Shown: piece after piece, positions 30,795 through 38,158 of the stretch
Position numbering within the stretch: the first letter of the stretch is position 1
Layout: every line of letters begins with the position of its first letter
From: a virus
Reading direction: 5' to 3' (one strand)
Virus record (IMG/VR): IMGVR_UViG_3300044641_003548
Coordinates: 37,149 to 101,148 of that record
DNA length: 64,000 nucleotides
Translations under genes and position numbers: made by a program
The notes under the pieces: model-generated
Databases searched by the model: none
Seen by the model: only the letters and a program-made list of their open reading frames with translations
Told to the model about the DNA's origin: nothing

Positions 30795-31471
30795 TTGCAA
30801 CCTTTGTTAGCAATCTGTAAGAACTCTTGTCTTGCCGCTGGATCAGTTTTGAAACCACCACCTAAACGACAAGTAACAGTACTACTACCTGTATCTTCTA
30901 CACCACGTGATTTTACACAATAGTGTTGTGCATCAATCATAACTGCAACATCTTCTGTTTCAAGGATGAACTGTAAGGTGTGGAAAATTTGCTCTGTTAA
31001 CCTCTCTTGGATTTGAGGCCTTTTGCTAAAATATTCTACAATACGGTTTATCTTACTAAGCCCTAACACTCGTTGTTTAGGGACATAAGCTACAGTAGCC
31101 AATCCGTCAATGATGACAAAATGATGTTCGCAGTTAGATTGAACATTAACATTACGCTCTACAACCATTTCGTTGTATTGCATCTTGTTGTCAACTGTTG
31201 TGCATTTAGGGAATGCTTCATAGTCTAGTCCCCAAAAGATTTCATTTACATACATCTTAGCAACACGCTTTGGTGTTTCAATCAAACTATCGTCTGACAG
31301 GTCTAGACCCAATGTAAGCATAATGTTTGTGAAAGCATTTTCGATGATTTCGATTTTAGCTTTACGATCAATACTGTTATTGACTGTAGGAGTTTCTACA
31401 CCACACTTAAGTAAATGCTGATGTACTTTTTGACCCAATTCTGGATCTGTTTTTGTCTTATTATAACTCAT
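30791..31471 (-). CDS. folE: FolE, GTP cyclohydrolase I
   Basis: A 226-residue enzyme making dihydroneopterin triphosphate from GTP, entry to folate and 7-deazaguanine pathways. Signatures: ETPKRVAKMYVNEIFWG, NVQSNCEHHFVIIDG with zinc Cys and His, GLSKINRIVEYFSKRPQIQE, and DAQHYCVKSRGVEDTGSSTV with the second zinc Cys. All catalytic parts are present. An operator-like inverted repeat lies upstream (31510-31527). Confidence 0.95.
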   Translation of the reverse strand: MSYNKTKTDPELGQKVHQHLLKCGVETPTVNNSIDRKAKIEIIENAFTNIMLTLGLDLSDDSLIETPKRVAKMYVNEIFWGLDYEAFPKCTTVDNKMQYNEMVVERNVNVQSNCEHHFVIIDGLATVAYVPKQRVLGLSKINRIVEYFSKRPQIQERLTEQIFHTLQFILETEDVAVMIDAQHYCVKSRGVEDTGSSTVTCRLGGGFKTDPAARQEFLQIANKGCK

Positions 31472-31509
31472 AGATAACCCTCCGTTGTGAGTGTTTTGTT
31501 TTGACGTTT

Positions 31510-31527
31510 TGTAACCTTTGTGTTACA
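31510..31527 (-). promoter_or_regulatory. Operator-like inverted repeat upstream of folE
   Basis: TGTAACACAAAGGTTACA on the minus strand: half-sites TGTAAC and GTTACA around six bases. Fourteen of eighteen bases match the site upstream of pstS (TGTAACACAATTGTCACA), at a similar distance from the start codon. May bind the same regulator. Confidence 0.45.
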
Positions 31528-31531
31528 TCTT

Positions 31532-31539
31532 TATTTATC
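31532..31539 (-). promoter_or_regulatory. Late-promoter-like octamer near folE
   Basis: GATAAATA on the minus strand, four bases before the operator-like repeat, so any initiation would place the repeat at the transcription start. One mismatch from the T4 late consensus. Confidence 0.35.
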
Positions 31540-31553
31540 ATTTAATTTGTCTG

Positions 31554-32039
31554 TTAAGAAAAAGGCCATGCCGCATTTGGATCTAATGGGGGACGTTCTT
31601 TTAATTTTACATTCTCTTTGATTATATCACCGTTGTCACTAGCGTAGTCAACACTAAAGGGTGCCAACACAATAACATAATCATCTTCGGTTTGCCAATC
31701 ATGCTCACCGTCAAACAACCAAGCCGCACCACCTTCGTAGTATGACTCTTTGATTTCTTGTTGTTCTAATTCTGGAATATCGTCTGAGAATTCCCAATCT
31801 ATACTGATAGAATCTTCAAACTCACAACCCCAACCTGCATCTGTTCTACAGTGAGCAGACTTGTCGCCTTTCCAAGGTAGGTTGCAATCAAGGTCTTCTT
31901 CAATAAAACCTTGACCCCAACGATATAGTTCTTCCATATTAAACCAACTGATAGAACCGTCCTCATTCTCACGGTACATTTCTACCCGCCAGCTAATACT
32001 TTTCTTTTCTAGTGGTTTAATACAGTAGACATTTGCCAT
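31554..32039 (-). CDS. Hypothetical acidic protein (161 aa)
   Basis: A 161-residue, tryptophan and acid rich protein, MANVYCIKPLEKKSISWRVE and onward, with two cysteines in the HCRTDAGWGCEFE segment. Composition suggests a compact beta-rich soluble protein. Not recognised. Lies upstream of folE but separated from it by 80 bases holding a promoter-like and operator-like element. Confidence 0.6.
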   Translation of the reverse strand: MANVYCIKPLEKKSISWRVEMYRENEDGSISWFNMEELYRWGQGFIEEDLDCNLPWKGDKSAHCRTDAGWGCEFEDSISIDWEFSDDIPELEQQEIKESYYEGGAAWLFDGEHDWQTEDDYVIVLAPFSVDYASDNGDIIKENVKLKERPPLDPNAAWPFS

Positions 32040-32041
32040 TT

Positions 32042-32212
32042 TTAATCCTTAGATTTTCTACCAGAAGTTTTAGCACGTAAGCCTTCTTTGTAGATTTCAG
32101 CCCAACTACGAATAAAGCTACCACGTTGATGGTCATCTAAAATAGTGGCTGCTCTGCGTTTTACTTCTTTAGGGACTTTAACTGCCCTGCTATCATAGCC
32201 TCTGCAGGTCAT
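32042..32212 (-). CDS. Small basic conserved phage protein (56 aa)
   Basis: Frame MTCRGYDSRAVKVPKEVKRR and onward, with HQRGSFIRSWAEIYKEGLRA. A positively charged helical protein; similar short proteins occur in related phages as far as I recall. Possibly DNA-associated. Confidence 0.6.
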   Translation of the reverse strand: MTCRGYDSRAVKVPKEVKRRAATILDDHQRGSFIRSWAEIYKEGLRAKTSGRKSKD

Positions 32213-32213
32213 A

Positions 32214-32408
32214 TTAAGCCTTTACTTTTGCTTCAGCACGTGCGGCTTTTTCTGCTGTAATTTCATTACGGCGAGCCTTAACCGCTTTTGCTAATTCAGC
32301 TAATGCTTTACGGGCACGTGTACCTGCGGCTGCATTGCCTTTGTTAAACTTATCGTTCTCAGCGTTGTATGCTGCCAAACTAGTTTCAATATCGTTTTGT
32401 GCGCTCAT
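32214..32408 (-). CDS. Histone H1-like small basic protein
   Basis: A 64-residue protein with GNAAAGTRARKALAELAKAV and a lysine/alanine tail. The GTRARKAL pattern matches the Hc1/histone H1-like bacterial family that binds and compacts DNA. May coat phage or host DNA. ATGA overlap with the next gene. Confidence 0.65.
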   Translation of the reverse strand: MSAQNDIETSLAAYNAENDKFNKGNAAAGTRARKALAELAKAVKARRNEITAEKAARAEAKVKA

Positions 32409-32599
32409 TGTTTTTCCTTTTTTAATTTGCGTTTTGTTTTTGGTACTTCTACCGAGCTGAGTGCTTCTCGCACTTCTTTTAATAATGCTTCGTCATCCCA
32501 TTCTAGCACAGTTTTGCCATCAGGGAAAGTAGTTACGGTTAAGTGATTACCCTTAACTACGGTTGGTTCTAAGTTTTCTTTTTTCTTACGTGTTACCAT
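32405..32599 (-). CDS. Small basic protein (64 aa)
   Basis: A 64-residue protein with lysine-rich ends (TRKKKEN and KTKRKLKKEKQ) around a small beta segment (LTVTTFPDGKTVLEWDDE). Encoded directly with the histone-like protein; likely nucleic-acid binding on charge. Unknown. Confidence 0.55.
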   Translation of the reverse strand: MVTRKKKENLEPTVVKGNHLTVTTFPDGKTVLEWDDEALLKEVREALSSVEVPKTKRKLKKEKQ

Positions 32600-32601
32600 G
32601 A

Positions 32602-33291
32602 TTATTTTCTATCACCAAAAAGTTGTAGCAAGTTGATAAACAAGTTGATAAAGTCCATGTATAATGTTAATGCACCACGAACTTCAACAGCATCGCTGGT
32701 GTTTACACTAACTTCCTCACGGATCTTCTGTGTATCGTAAGCAGTAAGCCCAAGAAAGATAATAATTGCTAACGCACTAATTACCATTTGCATTACAGTA
32801 CTGCCAATAAAGATATTAACAATGCTAGCAATGATGATAGCGATAAGGCCAACAAACATAAACTTACCTAAACTATCTAGGCTTTGTTTAGTAAAGTAAC
32901 CATAGCCACTCATTACACCAAATAATATTGCCGCACCCATGAATGCTGACACAATACTACCCATAGTGAACACAGCAAAGATTGTGGCAAAACTCAAGCC
33001 CATCAATGCCGCAAAACCATGTAAACATAACTGTGCTACACTTTTACTAGGATTGTTAGCTAGTACCATCATAACACCAAAAATTGCTACTAGTGGTGAA
33101 AAAATCACAATCCACTTTAACCAGCCTGTAAAAAAGAATGCCAACAACTCGGGGCTAGAACCCACAAAGTAGCTGACAAACATTGATACAATAACAGCAA
33201 GACTCATATGTCCATAGACACGGCCCATTGCTGAATTAATTTCGCTTGCTGAACGATAATTTACATTATCTGTATAAGTTGTTTCAAACAT
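32602..33291 (-). CDS. Bax inhibitor-1 / YccA-type membrane protein
   Basis: A 229-residue polytopic membrane protein of the TMBIM (Bax inhibitor-1) family with about seven transmembrane helices and the family signature near the end, LGLTAYDTQKIREEV. Bacterial YccA modulates the FtsH protease; others leak calcium. In a phage it could delay host membrane collapse or protect a phage factor from FtsH, which is inference. AAGGAG ribosome binding site. Confidence 0.88.
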   Translation of the reverse strand: MFETTYTDNVNYRSASEINSAMGRVYGHMSLAVIVSMFVSYFVGSSPELLAFFFTGWLKWIVIFSPLVAIFGVMMVLANNPSKSVAQLCLHGFAALMGLSFATIFAVFTMGSIVSAFMGAAILFGVMSGYGYFTKQSLDSLGKFMFVGLIAIIIASIVNIFIGSTVMQMVISALAIIIFLGLTAYDTQKIREEVSVNTSDAVEVRGALTLYMDFINLFINLLQLFGDRK

Positions 33292-33303
33292 AATATTCTC
33301 CTT

Positions 33304-34503
33304 TTAGTATTTACTTTCTCTAGTGTGTTTGCGATAGTCTGTGTCCATACGCAACCATTGTCGTCCCTTACCCTCTAGAATATCACAGATTCTATCAATA
33401 GTACCGTCAGTCCAATCACTGATTTTACCTTGATTCATATGCGGCTGATGTAACATATTATACAACTTAATTGCCGCATCTTCAACAGACCAGGGCGCAT
33501 ACATTCTTGTATAATCATTCGCAAACGTTTCCGGGAAACTGCGATATGCTGGATACAATACATTACAACCCAAACTATCTGCTTCGCTGACTGTATTGCT
33601 TACCCAATCTTGTAACGCACAGTTAAACAATACTCTAGTATTATTTAACAATTCATAATATGCGTTCTTGTCCAAATCTTCATAAACTTTTAATAATCCA
33701 CGACCTTGAAAATCTCTTGTGCGTTGCATATAACTATCGTTATTGCTTTTTAATTTACTACCACTGAACACACAAAACTCTACACCACGATAAGTACCAT
33801 AACGATCCTTCTCACCATACCGATTAAAGAATTCTTCAATCACATCCATATAGAAGTCTGGTTGCTTTTCTTGATCCCATCTTGCACTAAATGCAATACG
33901 CATTGGTCGTTCATCAAAGGGTCTGATGACATTATCTACACGACTACGTACTTCTTCTTTACCAAATGCTAAACCACTGATATTGTAGATTGGCGCTTTC
34001 CAACCTGCAATCTTCATATGCATAACCATTTCTTCGTTTGAAGCAAGAACACCATCAGCAAAACTGTCTACCATCTTCTCATAATGACCCATGAACTCAC
34101 TCATGCCCCAGACATGAACAAAATCATCAGGATCAATACTTTGTGCTAAACAACGAACAAAAATCTTAGGACGACTTGTGATAGGAATCTGTTTCATAAT
34201 ATAGGGCAATGATTCAATGCCTGGCTGAAACATATCTTCAAAGTATACGATATCACCCGCACCCACATCACCTTGCTTCATCATACGTACAAGATTCATT
34301 AGTTGACTCATACCAAAGTATGTTCGACCGTGTGCGTCTAGTACCTGTCCTGTGACAATAGCCTGATCGTTGCTGAGTGTCTCGCCGGGTACAATAACAT
34401 AGTTAATACCTCTACGTTTAAAAACACGTTCATTCCACTCTTGTAATTGTAGTGTGTATCGTGCTTTATACGGTTCTAGCCCCATGTAATATAGTGTGTT
34501 CAT
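33304..34503 (-). CDS. Glycosyltransferase, GT-B type
   Basis: A 399-residue protein with GT-B layout: N-terminal region with DIVYFEDMFQPGIESL, and a C-terminal domain with RIAFSARWDQEKQPDFYMDV and later DWVSNTVSEADSLGCNVLYP, the donor-binding acidic region. Common in T4-like phages. It is coupled to a nucleotidyltransferase-cupin gene (ATGA), so both may act in one surface-sugar route. Acceptor unknown. Confidence 0.75.
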   Translation of the reverse strand: MNTLYYMGLEPYKARYTLQLQEWNERVFKRRGINYVIVPGETLSNDQAIVTGQVLDAHGRTYFGMSQLMNLVRMMKQGDVGAGDIVYFEDMFQPGIESLPYIMKQIPITSRPKIFVRCLAQSIDPDDFVHVWGMSEFMGHYEKMVDSFADGVLASNEEMVMHMKIAGWKAPIYNISGLAFGKEEVRSRVDNVIRPFDERPMRIAFSARWDQEKQPDFYMDVIEEFFNRYGEKDRYGTYRGVEFCVFSGSKLKSNNDSYMQRTRDFQGRGLLKVYEDLDKNAYYELLNNTRVLFNCALQDWVSNTVSEADSLGCNVLYPAYRSFPETFANDYTRMYAPWSVEDAAIKLYNMLHQPHMNQGKISDWTDGTIDRICDILEGKGRQWLRMDTDYRKHTRESKY

Positions 34504-35255
34504 TCTTTTCTTTCAATATCTTCTTCTACACAACGTGAGCCATATTGAATTTCTACAATACGACATACTTCACTGTATGGATTACTTAGCTGATGCCAGT
34601 CACCTACAGGAATTTTATATGAATTATGTTTTGTTAATATTTGTGTTGGAAGTGCGTAACCATTTGGCATCATAGAGTGAACATCACACTTACCTTCACT
34701 AACTAACCAATATTCGCTTCTGTTGGAATGTTTTTGCATACTCAATGATTTACCTGGATCAATAGTTAATTCTTTTACTTTACAACCCTCTACATCATGT
34801 AGTATACGATAATATCCCCATTGACGCAATGTTTTCGGTTGTTTCCATTCACGTAGTATCCAACTACTACTATTCATTTTGTTCTCGCCACCTACGCCAA
34901 AAACAAATTCAACATCATCAAATACCATTTCTGGAATATTATCTGATGTTCTATCACCACCGTTAGCAAAAATTATATGTGCTTCCGGATACATCATCTT
35001 TACGTTACGAATAGCTTCAATGCTAGATCCATCATTGTCATCATAGATAACACAATGATCTACCATTTTTAAATTCTCAATGATTGACATACGTTCAGTA
35101 ATAGGCATAAAAGGTTGGCCCTTTTTGCGAGCCAACCATGCATCACTGTTTATCCCGACAACTAATTTGTCGCCGAGTTTTCTTGCAGACTTGAAGTATT
35201 CAATATGACCGCTGTGTAATGGATCGAATCCACCGGTGACTAATACAATTTTCAT
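34500..35255 (-). CDS. HldE-type nucleotidyltransferase fused to a cupin
   Basis: A 251-residue fusion. Residues 1-130: RfaE/HldE-type adenylyl- or cytidylyltransferase with VTGGFDPLHSGHIEYFKSAR. Residues 140-245: cupin resembling type II mannose-6-phosphate isomerase (WGYYRILHDVEG, then SLSMQKHSNRSEYWLVSEG). I start at MKIVLVTGG because that ATG overlaps the preceding stop. Combines sugar-phosphate activation and isomerisation in one chain. Confidence 0.8.
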   Translation of the reverse strand: MKIVLVTGGFDPLHSGHIEYFKSARKLGDKLVVGINSDAWLARKKGQPFMPITERMSIIENLKMVDHCVIYDDNDGSSIEAIRNVKMMYPEAHIIFANGGDRTSDNIPEMVFDDVEFVFGVGGENKMNSSSWILREWKQPKTLRQWGYYRILHDVEGCKVKELTIDPGKSLSMQKHSNRSEYWLVSEGKCDVHSMMPNGYALPTQILTKHNSYKIPVGDWHQLSNPYSEVCRIVEIQYGSRCVEEDIERKE

Positions 35256-36211
35256 ATATTCTTTGTCCATTTAGATTGTTCTATTAGATAGTCTGCCCAT
35301 ACTCTATGACCTTCAATTGAAGGGTGATTGTTATGATACTTGTTTTTATGTATGAATGTCAAGGTTTTATCTATCTTAGATAGTTGATCGTTAGCCCAAT
35401 CTAAATCTAAGTAAACCGATCCGTCAATGAACAAACTAGATTTAGGGTCGACTGCCGTTGCATTAAGGATAACAAGTTCTTGATAATCGACACCCAATAA
35501 CATAGCTGAGTATGCGATCCAACTTGGTTTGATATGCTTAAACAAGTACTCTTTGTTAGAGTCAAACATGCAGAAATTAGACCAAACAATAGGATCAATG
35601 TTCAAGTTATAATATTTATCCAACGTAGTCTGATACCAATCTAACAATGTTTTATGATATAGTTTTACCCATTGCTCATATGATACAGGTTGATTAAAGT
35701 AATTTTTACCTAAGTATATTTTACTCAGCGGTGTACTATTAAAATAGGATCTACTTGTATATGCACCGTCTCTGTGAGATTCAGTTATCTGTAAAGATAG
35801 ATATATTTTTTCGTAACCCATAGATGCTACGTATTTTAATATATTATCTAAATCTACTAACATATTGACATTAGAATTGCCCGGTACTGCGTGTTGATAT
35901 AAATCACAGTCTAAAGTTTTAGCCATCTGTGTGCCAAAAGTATATAGCAACTGACTGCCAAAACTATAAATATCGCTACCAGTAGAGATACTATATGACC
36001 CGTCCAATGACGGCAGACGCTCACCATAAGTCCAACTCTCGCCTATATTAATAAACAGAGTCTTTTTTCCTCGCTTCAAATAGAAGCTAGCAAATTTAAC
36101 ATCATCTTTATGCGCCGGTGTAAAATCATTAAAGATGATACTTTGTGTATCAGCTAAAATTGAATTAGCCGGTAGTACAGGCCATTCGCTAACTGGTAGC
36201 TCTTGCATCAT
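35252..36211 (-). CDS. SGNH-like hydrolase 2
   Basis: A 319-residue protein with FINIGESWTYGERL (block I, Ser nucleophile in GES), VPGNSNVNML (block III Asn) and YHNNHPSIEGHRVWADYL (block V, His). It is longer than typical SGNH esterases and lacks a signal peptide, so it acts in the cytoplasm or on virions. Coupled to the HldE-cupin gene. Confidence 0.7.
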   Translation of the reverse strand: MMQELPVSEWPVLPANSILADTQSIIFNDFTPAHKDDVKFASFYLKRGKKTLFINIGESWTYGERLPSLDGSYSISTGSDIYSFGSQLLYTFGTQMAKTLDCDLYQHAVPGNSNVNMLVDLDNILKYVASMGYEKIYLSLQITESHRDGAYTSRSYFNSTPLSKIYLGKNYFNQPVSYEQWVKLYHKTLLDWYQTTLDKYYNLNIDPIVWSNFCMFDSNKEYLFKHIKPSWIAYSAMLLGVDYQELVILNATAVDPKSSLFIDGSVYLDLDWANDQLSKIDKTLTFIHKNKYHNNHPSIEGHRVWADYLIEQSKWTKNI

Positions 36212-36218
36212 GCAATTT

Positions 36219-36425
36219 TCATGGACGTGCGTGTTCCAGCCATTGATTTTTTGCAGGCTTACCTGTCATGTACTTTGCAAACTGACGGAAGACATAGCTA
36301 CGTTGGTCGTAGAGGTCTGCCTCGTTGTATTTGTATCCATAATCTTGACAAAATTCAAGATAGTTTTCCAAGTCCTCAAAGATTTGTTGAACACGTGGAT
36401 TAGATTGATATTGTTGTTTTGCCAT
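36219..36425 (-). CDS. Conserved T4-like phage protein (68 aa)
   Basis: A 68-residue protein: RVQQIFEDLENYLEFCQDYG, YKYNEADLYDQRSYVFRQFA, then KPAKNQW. I recall close relatives in cyanophages and other T4-like phages. Helical. Function unknown. Confidence 0.7.
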   Translation of the reverse strand: MAKQQYQSNPRVQQIFEDLENYLEFCQDYGYKYNEADLYDQRSYVFRQFAKYMTGKPAKNQWLEHARP

Positions 36426-36437
36426 TTTGATAATCCT

Positions 36438-36890
36438 TTAAATAGCTAATTGTTGATAAGGTTGTGTTGTGTTGTAATAAATCGTTGCACCGTTCTCACC
36501 GTCTTCCGAGACAGTAATCTCAATGTTACGATCGGGATAGCGAGTAGCAATAACTTCATAGAGGTCATCACTAATCATTTCACAACTTTTGTAATTCAAT
36601 TCAAGTGTTCCGCCTTTATAGAGATTCTCTAACCAGCGTTTAAATTGAATGAATTCAATATCCCTGTCATTGTGAAATACTTCAATCGCCACGTTAAAGT
36701 GAAAGATGTGACGATGTGGAGTTCCTAAAAAGCTAACATCATATTCATCACCCGTTGCGAGTAATGGATCTGTTGCCGCTGCCGGGTATTTGTGAATACC
36801 CTCTTTTTGAAATGTTACGAAAATCATACGCTTGGCATGTTGCTTAATGCGTATACGTTTTTCTGTTTGTGCTTGAATATTTTGTTCCAT
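36438..36890 (-). CDS. Conserved protein, possible T-fold (PTPS-like)
   Basis: A 150-residue protein. TPHRHIFHFNVAIEVFHNDR holds an HxH-type strand, RDIEFIQFKRWLENLY resembles the QueD FxxLK helix, and LNYKSCEMISDDLYEVI, then ITVSEDGENGA, resemble its LN...CExIA and V-x-E segments. That suggests a T-fold related to 6-carboxytetrahydropterin synthase, but zinc and catalytic residues are incomplete. Frequent in T4-like phages; role open. Confidence 0.55.
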   Translation of the reverse strand: MEQNIQAQTEKRIRIKQHAKRMIFVTFQKEGIHKYPAAATDPLLATGDEYDVSFLGTPHRHIFHFNVAIEVFHNDRDIEFIQFKRWLENLYKGGTLELNYKSCEMISDDLYEVIATRYPDRNIEITVSEDGENGATIYYNTTQPYQQLAI

Positions 36891-37112
36891 TTAATAAGTC
36901 CTGTTTAATGTAGCCCATGTTAACCACTGATGAAATGTATTATACACTATTTCAGCTTCTTTGTCATCCTGATTTACCCGTTTACCACGAACATAAAACC
37001 CATCTTTTGCCACACGTAACATTTCCTCTGAGCCACCTCTAAATGAAATGGTAGACTCTTCGGTGTCAGCCGATAATGTTGAATTAATAGTTAGTGATGG
37101 TTTACTATTCAT
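36891..37112 (-). CDS. Conserved small phage protein (73 aa)
   Basis: A 73-residue protein with MLRVAKDGFYVRGKRVNQDD followed by EIVYNTFHQWLTWA. This segment recurs in other phages without known function. ATGA overlap with the SGNH gene. Confidence 0.65.
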   Translation of the reverse strand: MNSKPSLTINSTLSADTEESTISFRGGSEEMLRVAKDGFYVRGKRVNQDDKEAEIVYNTFHQWLTWATLNRTY

Positions 37113-37945
37113 TTAAAAAATCCTGTTCGTTCCAAGTGCGGTAATAAAACATTATCTAACCAAACCATATGCCCATGTGCATTTGGGTGAGGATCAGTTA
37201 CTGATTTAAAGTATTGACAATTTTCTACTTCCATTGATTTCAAATATCCATGTATAGATTGTGTAGTAACATAATTTGATTTATCTAACAAATCATATAG
37301 ATGTTTACATTCTTTATGATCCTTGTGATCTTCTAAACAATCATATGCACCATCCATATAAAATTGTTCATATAATTTAATATTATGTGTTTTACATATA
37401 GATTGTAACATAATCATGTTTTCTAATGAAAGCGTTATGGATTCCTGTATCCCCTCAGTGAACATTAAATATTCCTTAAAGAAAGGAACTTCATCATGCC
37501 ATCCACCGGTTATGTACCACCCACCATTCTTGTTATATGGAACATATAAATTAGTATTCAACGAACCTAATTCCGTAAGACTATCTCCGCTATTTTCTAA
37601 ATCACCAAACTGTAATGTATATCTTGTTTTAGTTTTTGCCCAATGATTTACAATACGTTCAACTGTATCCTTGTTATTGATATAAAAACTACGTCTATCA
37701 TGTCCAGACCACATTACAATAACGCATATTTCTTCCGGTTTATAACCTTCATTAAGTGCTTTCCAGATAGCATGAACTGTTTTCTTTTGAATAAGTTGTT
37801 GTCCTTGGCTACTCAATCCTCTATGGTCAAACACTAACTCAGGATAAATTCTTTTAAGATTTCTTTCTAAGAGGTTTACCCAAGTATATGGTGTGCCAGG
37901 ATCACTGAAGCTACAACCGCAGGTTATAATTTTTTTATATTTCAT
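37109..37945 (-). CDS. SGNH-like hydrolase 3
   Basis: A 278-residue protein: IITCGCSFSDPGTPYTWV (block I with Cys-Ser), GLSSQGQQLI, VIVMWSGHDRRSFY and DPHPNAHGHMVWLDNVL (Asp and His of block V). The GCSFSD variant is common among phage SGNH-like proteins. Substrate unknown. Confidence 0.7.
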   Translation of the reverse strand: MKYKKIITCGCSFSDPGTPYTWVNLLERNLKRIYPELVFDHRGLSSQGQQLIQKKTVHAIWKALNEGYKPEEICVIVMWSGHDRRSFYINNKDTVERIVNHWAKTKTRYTLQFGDLENSGDSLTELGSLNTNLYVPYNKNGGWYITGGWHDEVPFFKEYLMFTEGIQESITLSLENMIMLQSICKTHNIKLYEQFYMDGAYDCLEDHKDHKECKHLYDLLDKSNYVTTQSIHGYLKSMEVENCQYFKSVTDPHPNAHGHMVWLDNVLLPHLERTGFFK

Positions 37946-38157
37946 TAACGGTCATCACTAAGGTCAATAGAATTATGGTCATTATCCCATTGAGCCCGAA
38001 TCATTAATCTAAGTTCTTTGTTATACTTGTCTTTAATTTCTTTTAATTCAGATAATTTTTTAACATCATCTGAACCATTTTTTTCTAAATTAAAAATTTG
38101 GTTGTCTAATAATCTAATTGATTCTTCTAGTGTCTTAATACGACTTTGGTATGGCAT
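37945..38157 (-). CDS. Small coiled-coil protein (70 aa)
   Basis: A 70-residue protein, nearly all helix with heptad pattern (IKTLEESIRLLDNQIFNLEK). Likely oligomeric. It is directly coupled to the SGNH gene and the TGT-like gene. Unknown. Confidence 0.55.
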   Translation of the reverse strand: MPYQSRIKTLEESIRLLDNQIFNLEKNGSDDVKKLSELKEIKDKYNKELRLMIRAQWDNDHNSIDLSDDR

Positions 38158-38158
38158 A

